64,000 nt of DNA from Serratia sp. UGAL515B_01 (GCF_033095805.1 NZ_CP109901.1:1178001-1242000), one strand, 5' to 3'; positions 52,170 to 62,343 are shown, numbered from the stretch's first letter. Program-made: numbers and translations. The notes: generated by a model from the letters alone, not told the origin.

Positions 52170-53159
52170 TTACGGTTTTTTCTGGCTGGCTACCGGCGCA
52201 TACTCAATCGGCACCCATGCGTAACCTTTACCTTCAACACGGACGTGTCCAAGGCCAGGGAAGGGTAAATGAGCACCACCAATCCAAAGTTTGTTTTCAG
52301 CCGCATCGGCAAACACTTTCTGCCGGGTGGCTATTGCCTGTTTGGAATCAGTGTCAAAGTCCAGTGCCACTTCAGGTTGGGAAAACTGCAAGGAGTGGCT
52401 GTGAACGATATCACCCCACAGTAGCAGTTTTTGCCCCTCTGAGCTGAATAGATAAGAGGTATGCCCAGGTGTATGGCCTGGCGTAGCAATGATTTCCAGT
52501 CCAGGCAGCAATATTTCTCCTTGGCTATATAGTTTCAGTTTCCCTTGCTCAACATAAGGGGCGACAGCATCTTGTGCCAACTTAAACATTGGCTGTGCAT
52601 CTTTTGGTGCTTTTAGGGCTATCTCTTTATTAAGCCAGTAATCACCTTCGGCTTTAGCGGCATAAACGGTTGCGTTAGGGAATACGACCTTACCCTGTTC
52701 GCTGATGCCGCAAGTATGATCGGGGTGTAGATGAGTTAACAACACCATATCAACCTGTTCTGGCTGGTAACCTGCGGCGAGAAGGTTTTTCTTGAGAGCT
52801 CCCAACGTTGGGCCAAAACACTGTGCGGTGCCAGCATCCACCAACACCAGATGTGTTCCAGTGTTTACCAGAAAAGCGTTAACGGCGGTTTGTATCCCCG
52901 ATTGGGTGTCGGTAAACATGCGAGTGAACAGCTTCTGCATATCTGCTTCACTGATGCCATGGAACAGTTTGGTGTCCAGGGTAGCGTAACCATCGTAAAG
53001 TGCTGTTATCTCCAGAGTACCTAGCATCATGCGGTAATAACCAGGAACTTGAGTTTGCTGTTGAACTGGGGTTGATTCTGCACTCGCAGAGGAAGTAAAC
53101 GCCATCACAGTGCTAGCAAGCGCGATAGCCACTAACGTCCAACGAAATTTATGACTCAT
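52170..53159 (-). CDS. Secreted metallo-beta-lactamase-fold hydrolase
   Basis: A 329-residue exported enzyme. Residues 1-27 form a signal peptide (FTSSASA-ES). The MBL-fold metal motifs are all present: HLHPDH at 143-148, TPGHTPGH at 226-233, the bridging Asp250 in LLLWGDIVHS and His297 in GGAHLPF. The layout (GYYRMMLG near the N-terminus, TAVNAFLVNTGTHLVLVDAG, GLGHVRVEGKGYAWVPI at the end) recalls the methyl-parathion-hydrolase-like branch, which includes organophosphate hydrolases and lactonases. The natural substrate is unknown. It sits between ybjT and ltaE, where E. coli has no such gene, so it is an insertion in this block. Confidence 0.83.
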   Translation of the reverse strand: MSHKFRWTLVAIALASTVMAFTSSASAESTPVQQQTQVPGYYRMMLGTLEITALYDGYATLDTKLFHGISEADMQKLFTRMFTDTQSGIQTAVNAFLVNTGTHLVLVDAGTAQCFGPTLGALKKNLLAAGYQPEQVDMVLLTHLHPDHTCGISEQGKVVFPNATVYAAKAEGDYWLNKEIALKAPKDAQPMFKLAQDAVAPYVEQGKLKLYSQGEILLPGLEIIATPGHTPGHTSYLFSSEGQKLLLWGDIVHSHSLQFSQPEVALDFDTDSKQAIATRQKVFADAAENKLWIGGAHLPFPGLGHVRVEGKGYAWVPIEYAPVASQKKP

Positions 53160-53256
53160 AAATATTCCTTTACAGTGAGAAAAACAAACGTGATGAAAGC
53201 AGTGAGAACAGATGGGTTATCGCGGCTTTGACCGGTGTGGTTACAACGAAATCCGC

Positions 53257-54273
53257 TTATGTGTGTTGTTGAAGAAATGTCTGCCATAAAGTAACGACTT
53301 TTTGCAGATCCTGGCGGCTGACGTTGAGGTGCGTCAGGAGCCGTGTCACCGGACCAGAACTGATCAATACCCCTTGCTCACGCATCCAGGGGCCGAGTTT
53401 GGCGCCCAACTCGGGGGATTGGCGCACATAGAGTACGTTTGTCTGCGCACCGGGTTCAACAATCTCCAACCCGATATGGCTTAGCTGTTGTTCCAGCCAT
53501 TTTGCGTTATCGTGATCTTCTTTCAGCCGCTCGACATTGTGCTCCAGCGCGTACAACCCAGCCGCAGCCAAAATACCGGCTTGACGCATACCACCGCCGG
53601 TCATTTTGCGCCAGCGATTTGCCCGTTGGATAAATTCTTCGCTGCCGCATAGCAATGATCCCACTGGTGCACCTAGTCCTTTAGACAGGCAGATAGTAAA
53701 GGTATCGCAATACTGCGTTAGGGTTTTCAACGGCACATTCAGCGCTACGGCAGCGTTGAAAATACGTGCACCATCAACATGCAATGCCAGATTGTGCTCA
53801 CGGGTGAACTGCCAGGCACGCTGTAAATATTCGAGAGGCAATACTTTGCCACCGATAGTGTTTTCCAGACTCAGCAGGCGGGTTTTGGCGAAGTGAATAT
53901 CATCAGGCTTGATGGCGGCGGCTACCTTGTTTAACGGCAGAGTTCCATCCGGATCGGCGTCTATAGGCTGCGGCTGAATACTGCCCAGTACGGCAGCGCC
54001 ACCGGCTTCATACTTATAGTTATGAGCCTGCTGGCCAACGATATACTCTTCACCTCGCTGGCAATGGCTCAATAAAGCCACCAGATTGGCCTGTGTTCCT
54101 GTGGGTAGAAACAAGGCGGCGTCTTTCCCGGAAAGTCTGGCGGCTTCGGCTTGCAGCGCGTTGACCGTGGGATCGTCGCCATAAACGTCGTCACCGACGT
54201 CGGCTTGCGCCATAGCTGTGCGCATCTCTGCGCTGGGTTGGGTTACGGTATCACTACGTAAATCGATGAACAT
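53257..54273 (-). CDS. ltaE: Low-specificity L-threonine aldolase
   Basis: LtaE cleaves L-threonine and L-allo-threonine to glycine and acetaldehyde with PLP. The 338-residue fold type I enzyme begins [33 protein letters not shown] holds the cofactor Asp, and Lys198 in [13 protein letters not shown] is the Schiff-base lysine. I start at the ATG at 54273; the open frame to 54315 adds an unconserved N-terminus. The ltaE-poxB order is conserved with E. coli. Confidence 0.95.
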   Translation of the reverse strand: MFIDLRSDTVTQPSAEMRTAMAQADVGDDVYGDDPTVNALQAEAARLSGKDAALFLPTGTQANLVALLSHCQRGEEYIVGQQAHNYKYEAGGAAVLGSIQPQPIDADPDGTLPLNKVAAAIKPDDIHFAKTRLLSLENTIGGKVLPLEYLQRAWQFTREHNLALHVDGARIFNAAVALNVPLKTLTQYCDTFTICLSKGLGAPVGSLLCGSEEFIQRANRWRKMTGGGMRQAGILAAAGLYALEHNVERLKEDHDNAKWLEQQLSHIGLEIVEPGAQTNVLYVRQSPELGAKLGPWMREQGVLISSGPVTRLLTHLNVSRQDLQKVVTLWQTFLQQHT

Positions 54274-54384
54274 ACGGATCCTTGCGTTGCCGATGAGAGA
54301 AGAGACTCTCATCATAACCGGATTGCCGCGTCTAAAAAGAGGAAAATGCAGGTTGCGATAAACTTCACCGCATCCTGCAGAAAA

Positions 54385-56106
54385 TCAGCGTAGCCAGTTG
54401 GTTTTGGCCAACTCGACGATTTCATCGCCGCGACCATTGATGATTGCGCGTAGCATGTAAAGGCTGAATCCTTTAGCCTGTTCGAATTTAATCTGCGGTG
54501 GCATGACCAACTCTTGTTTGGCTGTTACCACATCCAGCAGAGCCGGGCCAGGATGTACCAATATCTCCTGCAATGCGCCATCCAGTTCGGAGGCTTTTTC
54601 TACCCGGATCCCTTTGATACCCGCAGCGTTGGCAATTGCAGCAAAATCCGGGTTGTGAAGGTCGGTACCATCGGTAAGGAAACCGCCAGCTTTCATCTCC
54701 ATCGCCACAAAACCCAGTACGCTGTTGTTGAACACCACCACTTTGACCGGCAATTTTAACTGCGCCAGTGACAGAAAATCCCCCATCAGCATGGTAAAAC
54801 CGCCATCACCACACAGGGCGATAACCTGTTTATCCGCTTTGGTGGCTTGAGCACCAATCGCTTGCGGCATGGCATTAGCCATTGAACCATGATTGAACGA
54901 CCCTAACAGACGGCGCCTGCCGTTCATTTTTAGATAACGTGCCGCCCATACCGTAGGAGTACCCACATCACAGGTAAAGATGGCATCTTCTGTAGCATAG
55001 TGGCTGATCTGTTGTGTCAGATATTGCGGATGGATCGGTTGCTTGTCGTTGGCTATTGCCAATTCATCGAGGTCTTTACGCGCATTTCGGTAATGTTCCA
55101 GTGCTGTATCCAAAAACGTCCGGTCGCTTTTGGGATACAGTTGCGGTAACAGCGCGGTGAGCGTTGTTTTGATATCTCCCATTAATGCCATGTTCACCTG
55201 ACAATGGGCTCCGAGACTACCCGCATTGATATCAATCTGAATGATGTTGGCATGAGTAGGATAAAATGCCCGGTAGGGGAACTGGGTGCCGAGCAGGAGC
55301 AACGTATCGGCGTTCATCATGGCATGATAGCCTGAAGAGAAGCCGATAAGGCCAGTCATGCCGACACTGTAAGGGTTATCCCATTCGATGTGTTCTTTAC
55401 CACGTAGGGCGTGCACTACAGGGGCCTGCAATAGTTCAGCTAATTTCACGACTTCATCATGGGCTTCAGCGCAACCGCTGCCGCACATTAGCGTAATATT
55501 TTTTGCGGTATTCAGCGTTTCAGCCAGTTTTACCAGTTCACTCACCGGAGGATGGATCAAAGGCAGTGCAGGCGTATGCCATACCATGTTGGCATTTTCC
55601 GGCGCCATTTGTAATGCAACGTCCCCAGGTAGCACGATAACGGAAACACCGCGCTCAAGGATCGCTTTGCGCATGGCGATTTCAAGCACTCGTGGTAGCT
55701 GTTCTGGGTTGGAAACCAATTCGCAATAATGACTGCATTCGCGAAACAGTTCTTGCGGATGGGTTTCCTGGAAATAATTGCTGCCGATTTCACTGGTGGG
55801 GATATGAGCGGCGATGGCCAGTACCGGAACGCGATTGCGGTGACAATCGAACAGGCCGTTGATCAGGTGTAAGTTTCCGGGGCCACAGGAGCCGGCGCAC
55901 ACGGCTAATTGCCCGGTGAGCTGTGCCTCGGCACCTGCCGCAAAAGCGGCAACTTCTTCGTGCCGAGTTCCTAACCATTCGATGGTTCGCATCCGGTGGA
56001 GGCTGTCGCTAAGACCATTCAGCGAATCGCCCGTTACGCCCCAGATGCGTTTTACACCCGCTCGTTCTAGTATTTTTGCGATCAGTGTGGCTACTGTTTG
56101 TTTCAT
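54385..56106 (-). CDS. poxB: Pyruvate dehydrogenase (quinone) PoxB
   Basis: PoxB is a peripheral membrane flavoenzyme that converts pyruvate to acetate and CO2 and passes electrons to ubiquinone, mainly in stationary phase. The 573-residue protein has three ThDP-enzyme domains. [20 protein letters not shown] carries the catalytic Glu, the FAD-binding middle domain follows, and [20 protein letters not shown] with VFNN is the ThDP-Mg motif. The C-terminus is the lipid-binding region. I start at the ATG at 56106 ([18 protein letters not shown]) behind TTGGAGGAAGC. In E. coli hcr ends upstream; here only an hcr fragment remains. Confidence 0.95.
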   Translation of the reverse strand: MKQTVATLIAKILERAGVKRIWGVTGDSLNGLSDSLHRMRTIEWLGTRHEEVAAFAAGAEAQLTGQLAVCAGSCGPGNLHLINGLFDCHRNRVPVLAIAAHIPTSEIGSNYFQETHPQELFRECSHYCELVSNPEQLPRVLEIAMRKAILERGVSVIVLPGDVALQMAPENANMVWHTPALPLIHPPVSELVKLAETLNTAKNITLMCGSGCAEAHDEVVKLAELLQAPVVHALRGKEHIEWDNPYSVGMTGLIGFSSGYHAMMNADTLLLLGTQFPYRAFYPTHANIIQIDINAGSLGAHCQVNMALMGDIKTTLTALLPQLYPKSDRTFLDTALEHYRNARKDLDELAIANDKQPIHPQYLTQQISHYATEDAIFTCDVGTPTVWAARYLKMNGRRRLLGSFNHGSMANAMPQAIGAQATKADKQVIALCGDGGFTMLMGDFLSLAQLKLPVKVVVFNNSVLGFVAMEMKAGGFLTDGTDLHNPDFAAIANAAGIKGIRVEKASELDGALQEILVHPGPALLDVVTAKQELVMPPQIKFEQAKGFSLYMLRAIINGRGDEIVELAKTNWLR

Positions 56107-56206
56107 GCTTCCTCCAATCACTATCCAAAATGAGAGTGTTCGCCGGCGAGAAGCGAGCTGCAAGTGTAAAAGGATTTGAGCGAAGCGCTTACCGTTACGT
56201 GCCTAA

Positions 56207-56548
56207 TCATAATATTTGGCCTGGTTTGACTTCTTTTGTAAGCCAGCGTGAACCGATACCATTGGGTAGGCGACGGACGCTGAGACTGACTAATGGGCTC
56301 AAACCGGACGAGGATGAAAGGGGATAGGCGCGCAACGTGTCTTTACTGTTACGGATGCTAACGAGTGCAAACTGGCCGGGTTGGTAAGGATAAAAATCAT
56401 GACTGATTAGATTGACCGTCCAGGCATCATCGGTTTCTTGTTGCGCTGAGTGTACTTGCATTGGATTGGAGCAATGGGGGCTGGGTCGTGCCACTTGAAC
56501 CTCGGAACTAAAAGAGTTACTGCAGCAAGCAGCCCCGGTAAACGGCAT
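56207..56548 (-). pseudogene. hcr: NADH oxidoreductase Hcr, C-terminally truncated
   Basis: Hcr is the NADH-dependent reductase that feeds electrons to Hcp. E. coli Hcr has about 322 residues: an FAD-binding domain, an NAD-binding domain and a C-terminal 2Fe-2S ferredoxin domain. Here only 113 residues remain. PMQVHSAQQETDDAWTVNL, YPYQPGQFALVSIRNSKDTL, RAYPLSSSSGLS and GSRWLTKEVKPGQ are clear FAD-domain matches. The frame stops at TGA right after GQIL, where E. coli continues for about 215 residues. No NAD or ferredoxin remnant is visible in the 100 bases before poxB. The start overlaps the hcp stop by one base. The product cannot function as a complete reductase. Confidence 0.9.
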
Positions 56549-58203
56549 TAGCCGAGAAGTGTTTGCAGATCCTGTTCTACAGTGGTTATTGGGCTCAGAC
56601 CGAATTTATCATTCAGTAGTGTCAGCAGGTTGTCCGTCAGAAACGCGGGAGAGCTTGGACCCGTGATGATGTTTTTCACTCCTAGCGACAGCAGCGTTAG
56701 CAAAATGACAATCGCCTTCTGCTCGAACCAAGAAAGCACCAGGCTGACTGGTAGCTCGTTCACTGTGCAGCCAAGCTTTTCGGAGAGTTTTACTGCTAAC
56801 ATCACGGCAGAGTAAGCGTCGTTGCACTGACCAACGTCCAGCAGCCGCGGTAAGCCTGCCAACGTACCAAAGTCCAGCTTATTGAAACGGTATTTACCAC
56901 AACCCAGCGTCATGATCAGGCAATCCTGCGGAACGCTGCGGGCAAAATCGGTAAAGTAGCTGCGCTCGCCGCGACTGCCGTCGCATCCCCCCACGAGAAA
57001 TACATGACGCAGTTTTTGCTGGGTCACAAGATCAATTACCGTATCGGCAGCGTTCAGCAGTACCTGGCGGCCAAATCCGATGGTAATAAGTTGTTCAATC
57101 TCGCTGTATGGGAAGCCTGAAAGCTTCTGAGCCTGGTTAATTACGGCGCTGAAATCATCTTTATCCAAATGGTTAACGCCTGGCCAGCCAACCATGCTGC
57201 GCGTCCAAATACGATCACTGTAACTCCCCACGTTTGGATCGATAATACAGTTGGAGGTCATGACGATCGGGCCAGGGAATTTTGCAAACTCAGTTTGTTG
57301 ATTCTGCCAACCGCTACCGTAGTTACCTACTAGATGGGAGAATTTTTTCAGCTCTGGATAGCTATGTGCAGGCAACATTTCGCCGTGGGTATAGACGTTA
57401 ACGCCGGTGCCCTCGGTTTGCTCTAGTAGCAGACGCAAATCTTTCAGGTCATGACCCGAAATCAGAATTGCTTTGCCCTTTACCGGGCGTACGTTGACCG
57501 ATGAAGGCTGAGGATCGCCGTAAGTCTGGGTTTCGCCACGATCCAACATGGCCATGACATTGAAGTTCATTTTACCAATACCCATGGCATTACCTAATAA
57601 GGTATCGACATCGCGCGGCTCAGTACCCAGCCAGGCCATGTATTCGTGATACTCGGCATAGATCTGGTTATCAAACTGCTCAAGCACGTTCGCGTGTTCC
57701 ATGTAGGCGGCTGCCCCTTTCAAACCGTATAGGCACAGCATGCGCAGGCCGTGAATATCGTCCCCCACTTCTGTTTTATCGGTGTTAAGGGCGAATGTTG
57801 TGGCCTGCTGCAGAAGGGTTTGCATATCGTTACCGGCCAGTTTTAGCGTGGCCAGAGGATGGTCAACATGCACACGGGTATCGAGCAGGCGGCAGCGTGC
57901 GGCCAGCGACTCGCGTAGTGCGATGGCGTCGCGGATATAGGTGATAATACGCTTGGAGTCGAAGTTGACGTTGGTCAATGTAGAGAAGAAAGCGCGTGGA
58001 GAAAAGCTATCGACTTCATGATCGATGATGCCTAGCGCCCTTGCTTGCAGCGCCCAGGCAGAAAGACTTTGTAGCGTGGCAACTAATAGATCCTGCAGGT
58101 CTGACGTTTCTGCTGTTTTTCCGCACATTCCTTGAGTATAAGTGCAACCGTTGCCTGTGGGTGTCCGGATAGTTTGTTCGCATTGCACACAGAACATGAT
58201 CAC
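56548..58203 (-). CDS. hcp: Hydroxylamine reductase / hybrid-cluster protein Hcp
   Basis: Hcp carries a [4Fe-4S] and a hybrid Fe-S-O cluster and reduces hydroxylamine; in E. coli it acts mainly as an NO reductase. The 551-residue protein has the N-terminal cluster cysteines C5, C8, C20 and C27 ([17 protein letters not shown]), spacing CX2CX11CX6C. Hybrid-cluster ligands are in the regions [40 protein letters not shown] and [11 protein letters not shown]. It starts at ATGATCATG, 6-7 bases after AAGGAAG. Its partner hcr is truncated. A possible NsrR operator lies just upstream. Confidence 0.96.
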   Translation of the reverse strand: MIMFCVQCEQTIRTPTGNGCTYTQGMCGKTAETSDLQDLLVATLQSLSAWALQARALGIIDHEVDSFSPRAFFSTLTNVNFDSKRIITYIRDAIALRESLAARCRLLDTRVHVDHPLATLKLAGNDMQTLLQQATTFALNTDKTEVGDDIHGLRMLCLYGLKGAAAYMEHANVLEQFDNQIYAEYHEYMAWLGTEPRDVDTLLGNAMGIGKMNFNVMAMLDRGETQTYGDPQPSSVNVRPVKGKAILISGHDLKDLRLLLEQTEGTGVNVYTHGEMLPAHSYPELKKFSHLVGNYGSGWQNQQTEFAKFPGPIVMTSNCIIDPNVGSYSDRIWTRSMVGWPGVNHLDKDDFSAVINQAQKLSGFPYSEIEQLITIGFGRQVLLNAADTVIDLVTQQKLRHVFLVGGCDGSRGERSYFTDFARSVPQDCLIMTLGCGKYRFNKLDFGTLAGLPRLLDVGQCNDAYSAVMLAVKLSEKLGCTVNELPVSLVLSWFEQKAIVILLTLLSLGVKNIITGPSSPAFLTDNLLTLLNDKFGLSPITTVEQDLQTLLG

Positions 58204-58213
58204 TTCCTTCTTA

Positions 58214-58236
58214 AAATTGTATTTTAAATGCCTGTT
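58214..58236 (-). promoter_or_regulatory. Candidate NsrR operator upstream of hcp
   Basis: On the minus strand AACAGGCATTTAAAATACAA followed by TTT matches the 11-1-11 NsrR palindrome AAGATGCATTT-N-AAATGCATCTT at about 17 of 22 positions. It lies 11 bases before the hcp ATG. hcp is a strongly NsrR-repressed gene in E. coli. The site is unusually close to the start codon. Confidence 0.45.
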
Positions 58237-58340
58237 TTAAGGGTAAATGTGCAATATCGCTTTAGGAAGGACTTTGTTATGTAATGTTAATAAAGCTTGA
58301 TCTAGAACAATTTGATTTGCAGATGGGAATTATTACGATT

Positions 58341-58380
58341 TGAATCTCACTGGCGCAGCGAACTACGCCAGTGAGATTCA
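58341..58380 (-). terminator. Hairpin overlapping the lysO stop
   Basis: TGAATCTCACTGGCG pairs with CGCCAGTGAGATTCA, a 15-bp perfect stem over about 10 bases. The lysO TGA lies inside the distal arm. No T-tract follows, but the next bases are AT-rich. Confidence 0.7.
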
Positions 58381-59274
58381 CGAAAACAGGGCGATAAGTA
58401 TTGGTGCCAGTAAGCTGAGTAAGAATCCGTGTACGATAGCTGGGGGCACCATTTCCAACCCACCGCTGCGTTGTAGGATGGGTAACGTAAAGTCCATTGA
58501 GGTTGCTCCACATAAGCCGAGTGCCGAGGAACGACTGCGGCGTATCAGTGTAGGTATCAGCATAATGGCTACCAGTTCGCGAGCCAGATCGTTAAAAAAT
58601 GCCGCGCTGCCCATGACGGGCCCGTAAGCATCGGTGATAAGAATACCAGAAAGCGAATACCAGCCGAAACCTGATGCCATTGCCAGGCCTGTTTTCAGTG
58701 GTAACTGCAACAGTAGTGCAGCCAACGCGCCACCGGCCAGAGAACTTGCTGTCACGACCACGGCAACCATCATGCCACGGCGGTTTAGTACGATCTGGCG
58801 CAGTGTCATGCCGCTGTTACGTAACTGGATCCCCACCAGCAACAGAAGAAATATCAGGGCATACTCTCCCCCTTGGTTGGCAAATTGTAGCCAAGGCCAC
58901 TGGGTGAGGCCCATGATAAATCCGCCTAGAACCACTCCGCAAAGCTTCAGGGATTCCAATGCCATGTGTAGGCGTGAAGGAAGTGTTTCCTGCCTATGAG
59001 TATTTTGCCAGGGACGACGACGCTCCAGAAGATAGAGCAACAGGACGTTGGCGCAGAAAATACACAGAAAGAATATCAAGGTGTATTGAAGGATCAGCAC
59101 CAGATTACTACTGAGGTTTTCCAGAAATGCCAGACTGATCCCCATAAAGAACAGAATAACGTACACCATCCAGCTTAACAGACGGTTTATTAGCTTAATC
59201 AGGGGCATGCTGCGTAGGTGAACAAAATAACCAGCGATCAGAGGTAATAAAATTATCAGCAGGCCTGAATACAT
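58378..59274 (-). CDS. lysO: L-lysine exporter LysO
   Basis: LysO (YbjE) exports L-lysine across the inner membrane. The 298-residue protein has about eight membrane segments. LLSWMVYVILFFMGISLAFL, LLLLVGIQLRNSGMTLRQIV, ASGFGWYSLSGILITDAYGP and ALGLCGATSMDFTLPILQRS match E. coli LysO. I start at the ATG at 59274 (MYSGLLIILLPLIAGY), the E. coli start. The open frame continues to 59472, but that part is not hydrophobic or conserved and is probably the leader. In E. coli aqpZ separates this gene from ybjD; here they are divergent neighbours. Confidence 0.93.
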   Translation of the reverse strand: MYSGLLIILLPLIAGYFVHLRSMPLIKLINRLLSWMVYVILFFMGISLAFLENLSSNLVLILQYTLIFFLCIFCANVLLLYLLERRRPWQNTHRQETLPSRLHMALESLKLCGVVLGGFIMGLTQWPWLQFANQGGEYALIFLLLLVGIQLRNSGMTLRQIVLNRRGMMVAVVVTASSLAGGALAALLLQLPLKTGLAMASGFGWYSLSGILITDAYGPVMGSAAFFNDLARELVAIMLIPTLIRRSRSSALGLCGATSMDFTLPILQRSGGLEMVPPAIVHGFLLSLLAPILIALFS

Positions 59275-59523
59275 GATGAGACGAATGTCCTTTAGTTTGG
59301 GAATGTACCGAGGAGCCGGTAGGGATGATACGCTAACTAAAATGGTCGTCAGAGTAAAGTACCCGGTTTCAATGTGGTAAGCGGTAATGTTTGCTTGACC
59401 TGCAAGGGGCTTTCTGACCATTCTCAAAGGGAGGTTGTGCACCCAGTCATCGCCAGCGGCGCTCACGAGCAATTCTGAGCCACAGCCTAGATTATCCTAA
59501 TAAGTGCACACAGGAGTGGGTAG

Positions 59524-61182
59524 ATGTTCTTAGAGCGTATCGAGATTGCAGGATTCCGCGGCATAAAGCGGCTTTCACTGATGTTGGATGACAACACGGT
59601 TCTGCTTGGTGAAAATGCCTGGGGTAAGTCCAGTTTGCTGGATGCAATAACACTTCTGTTGTCACCGGAACAGACACTTTACCGTTTTGAATCTCGCGAT
59701 TTTCATTTCCCGCCTGGTGACGAAGCAGCCAAAGAGCGCCATTTGCAGATCATTTTCACGTTCTGTGAAAAAGATATCGGTCATGCTCATTTGCCACGTT
59801 ATCGCCACCTTTCGCCTCTTTGGTCTAGGGGGAACGATAATTTGGGGCGCATCCATTATTGTTGTGAAGGAGAATTGGCTGATGATGGCACGGTGTGCAC
59901 CTGGCGCCGTTTTCTGGATGCTCAGGGGAATGCACTGCATCTGCACCATATCGACCAACTGGTCTATGCATTAATCCGCATTCATCCTGTGTTGCGCCTC
60001 CGGGATGCACGCTTTATCCGTCGCCTGCGTCCCAACTCGCGCGATGAAAATCTCTCTGTAGATAACCAAGCATTAACATATCAGTTGGAGCAACTCACGC
60101 GAGAATTGGTGCGAAACCCGCAAAAGCTGACCAATACCGAGCTGAGGCAAGGATTGGCAGCTATGCGGCAGTTGCTTGAGCACTACTTTGGTGAACAGGG
60201 GGCGCAGGTCCCAGAGCCGCGTCGCAGTCGCCAACCACCTCAACAGCAAGTGTGGCGTTCACTGGATAGCATTAACCGTATGATTGCTGAACCCAATAGC
60301 CGCAGTATGCGGTTGCTCCTGTTAGGCGTATTTTCTACCTTGTTGCAGGCCAAGGGGAATCTGAGACTTGACACACATGCACGACCATTGTTGCTGATAG
60401 AAGATCCTGAAACGCGCTTACACCCGATCATGCTGTCTGTTGCCTGGAATTTACTCAACCAACTGCCGTTACAACGCCTCACTACAACCAATTCCAGTCA
60501 ACTGGCATCGTTAGTGCCAGTGGAACATATTTGTCGATTGGTACGAGAATCTTCGCGTGTAGCAACTTATCGTCTTGGGGAGAGGGGGCTCAGCCTGGAA
60601 GATGGGCGACGTATCGCTTTTCATATCCGTTTTAACCGGCCTTCGTCGCTGTTTGCACGCTGTTGGCTCTTGGTCGAGGGGGAAACTGAGGTTTGGCTGC
60701 TAAACGAACTGGCACGCCAGTGTGGTTACCATTTTGAAGCGGAAGGTGTCAGAGTTATCGAATTTGCCCAGTGTGGGCTTAAACCGTTGCTGAAGTTCGC
60801 CAGGCAAATGGGAATTGAGTGGCATGCCTTAGTCGATGGTGATGAGGCCGGGAAGAAATATGCCAACGCCGTTCGCAGCATGTTGGTTAATCATGATGAT
60901 AACGAACGTGACCGTTTGACCGCGTTACCGGCATTAGATATTGAGCATTTTATGTACAAAGAGGGGTTCAGCTCGGTCTACCACCGGGTCGCATCTGTTC
61001 CCCCCAAAGTACAAATGCCAGTACGCAAAGTGATCCTCAAGGCTGTGCATCACTCATCAAAACCCGATCTGGCTATTGAGGTTGTTACACAGGCTAATGA
61101 GTGGGGCATCGATTCGGTGCCCCCCTTGTTGAAGAAAATGTTTTCGCGTGTGATTTGGCTAGCTCGAGGCCGGGCAGACTAA
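59524..61182 (+). CDS. ybjD: OLD-family ATPase/TOPRIM protein YbjD
   Basis: A 552-residue protein of the OLD (overcoming lysogenisation defect) family, an ABC-type ATPase fused to a nuclease-like TOPRIM domain. Walker A GENAWGKS is at 29-36 and the Walker B-like LLLIEDPETRLHP at 289-301. The TOPRIM motifs are LLVEGETE (382-389) and LVDGDEAG (436-443). Some OLD proteins act in phage defence (for example GajA), but this one is in its conserved enterobacterial chromosomal position between lysO/aqpZ and ybjX. Its cellular role is unknown. Confidence 0.92.
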   Translation: MFLERIEIAGFRGIKRLSLMLDDNTVLLGENAWGKSSLLDAITLLLSPEQTLYRFESRDFHFPPGDEAAKERHLQIIFTFCEKDIGHAHLPRYRHLSPLWSRGNDNLGRIHYCCEGELADDGTVCTWRRFLDAQGNALHLHHIDQLVYALIRIHPVLRLRDARFIRRLRPNSRDENLSVDNQALTYQLEQLTRELVRNPQKLTNTELRQGLAAMRQLLEHYFGEQGAQVPEPRRSRQPPQQQVWRSLDSINRMIAEPNSRSMRLLLLGVFSTLLQAKGNLRLDTHARPLLLIEDPETRLHPIMLSVAWNLLNQLPLQRLTTTNSSQLASLVPVEHICRLVRESSRVATYRLGERGLSLEDGRRIAFHIRFNRPSSLFARCWLLVEGETEVWLLNELARQCGYHFEAEGVRVIEFAQCGLKPLLKFARQMGIEWHALVDGDEAGKKYANAVRSMLVNHDDNERDRLTALPALDIEHFMYKEGFSSVYHRVASVPPKVQMPVRKVILKAVHHSSKPDLAIEVVTQANEWGIDSVPPLLKKMFSRVIWLARGRAD

Positions 61183-62144
61183 GTTAAAGGATTGGGTGCT
61201 GCGTTGAAGTGCACCGCAAATCCCTGTTGCAGTTCATCCAGTAATTGGTATCGGCGACGATATTCCGCACGTTTCTTGCTGGCGATGTCTTCAAGTGATT
61301 TACGGGCAATACGCGCAGGCAATAAAAAATAGCCGTGATCGAGCTGTTTGCCTCCCATTGAAAGCCAGAACTGATCGTAGTCTGCATGCAGCACGTCCTT
61401 CTTTTTATGGCTATAGCGCCAGTTTTGATAGACGTGGGTTGTATTCCCTACTGCAATTATTTGCTGTATCCCCAAATGATGTGCAAGATATGTAACCCCT
61501 TCAAGAGCAAGGCGTTTTGGGAACAAGCCGTGACAGGCTTTGGTGGTATTCTGGATCTCCGAGTGTGGAACTCCTTGCTCCGCGCCTTGGAGACCACCAA
61601 TAAACAATGTTGGCTGCTGGTGATAGTTCATCAGCGTGAAGGTAATTTCCGCCAGCATGACCCCCTGCGCATTTCTCATTAACAGGGTTGCTTCCCCTTC
61701 TTTGCTCAACTTTCCTATAGAGGTTAATTGGAGGTGAATCTGTCCGCCATTTTTGTCTTCAGCGCAGCCTAAAGTGAACGAATTGCTGAGATAACCCAAG
61801 CACACTTTTATCGGCATACGCTGAGCAATAAGATCGTAATGGTCGCGCAGCGCAAACAGACTCTCCATACGATTCATATTTGCGGCCAGATAGGGGCGAT
61901 GCAGTTTGCATGGCAGGTCGGGCTGTGCGCTTAAAATTTCATCCAGTAAAGGATTTGCAACCAACGTGTTGAGCAGAGCACGAGTCGTCGGCCAGCAAAG
62001 CAGTGAACGGCAGAGAAATTTAAGACGGAACGAGGTTTTCTCCCAACATTTACTGGGGAGCTTTTCGCCGTTGAGCAGTGCGCTCATCAATTGCCCGGAG
62101 CTGGCTAGTTTGGCAGTTGCGAGCGGATAGCTGAGCTGAGACAT
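61179..62144 (-). CDS. ybjX: VirK/YbjX family protein (DUF535)
   Basis: A 321-residue DUF535 protein related to Shigella VirK and Salmonella SomA/YbjX. Family members are PhoP-regulated and linked to envelope or antimicrobial-peptide resistance, with unknown biochemistry. Landmarks are HYDLIAQRMPIKVCLGYLSN, GGLQGAEQGVPHSEIQNTTK and FPKRLALEGVTYLAHHLGIQ. It begins ATGTCTCAGCTC and overlaps the end of convergent ybjD by 4 bases. It is divergent from macA; a weak PhoP-like box lies between them. Confidence 0.9.
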   Translation of the reverse strand: MSQLSYPLATAKLASSGQLMSALLNGEKLPSKCWEKTSFRLKFLCRSLLCWPTTRALLNTLVANPLLDEILSAQPDLPCKLHRPYLAANMNRMESLFALRDHYDLIAQRMPIKVCLGYLSNSFTLGCAEDKNGGQIHLQLTSIGKLSKEGEATLLMRNAQGVMLAEITFTLMNYHQQPTLFIGGLQGAEQGVPHSEIQNTTKACHGLFPKRLALEGVTYLAHHLGIQQIIAVGNTTHVYQNWRYSHKKKDVLHADYDQFWLSMGGKQLDHGYFLLPARIARKSLEDIASKKRAEYRRRYQLLDELQQGFAVHFNAAPNPLT

Positions 62145-62250
62145 GATAAACCCTTGTCTGTGTTTAATTATGCTATTTCAACAAGGTTTCGCTAAACAGG
62201 AGTTCAATGTGGATTTTTTAAAACCCTCCTCCTATGGTACGTTGAGCTTA

Positions 62251-62267
62251 GGTTTAGTTATTGATAA
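62251..62267. promoter_or_regulatory. Weak PhoP-like direct repeat
   Basis: GGTTTA-GTTAT-TGATAA matches (T/G)GTTTA-N5-(T/G)GTTTA with two mismatches in the second half-site. It lies in the ybjX-macA divergent region, 77 bases before macA. Both genes are linked to PhoP in related bacteria, but a match this weak could be chance. Confidence 0.25.
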
Positions 62268-62343
62268 CTCAGAGTAGTAATCTGTCCGCCTTACTACATT
62301 TAGTAGTCAGGGAAGGCATAAATAAAGAGGTAGGAGTATTTTG

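Noticed and set aside
59275..59472. Lysine riboswitch or extended N-terminus of lysO
   Set aside because: No lysine-riboswitch core motifs were found, and the extra translated residues are not conserved in LysO.
59524..61182. YbjD as part of a phage-defence system (OLD/Gabija-like)
   Set aside because: It has the OLD ATPase-TOPRIM layout, but no GajB-like helicase or other defence gene is adjacent, and it sits at its conserved core-genome position next to ybjX and macAB.
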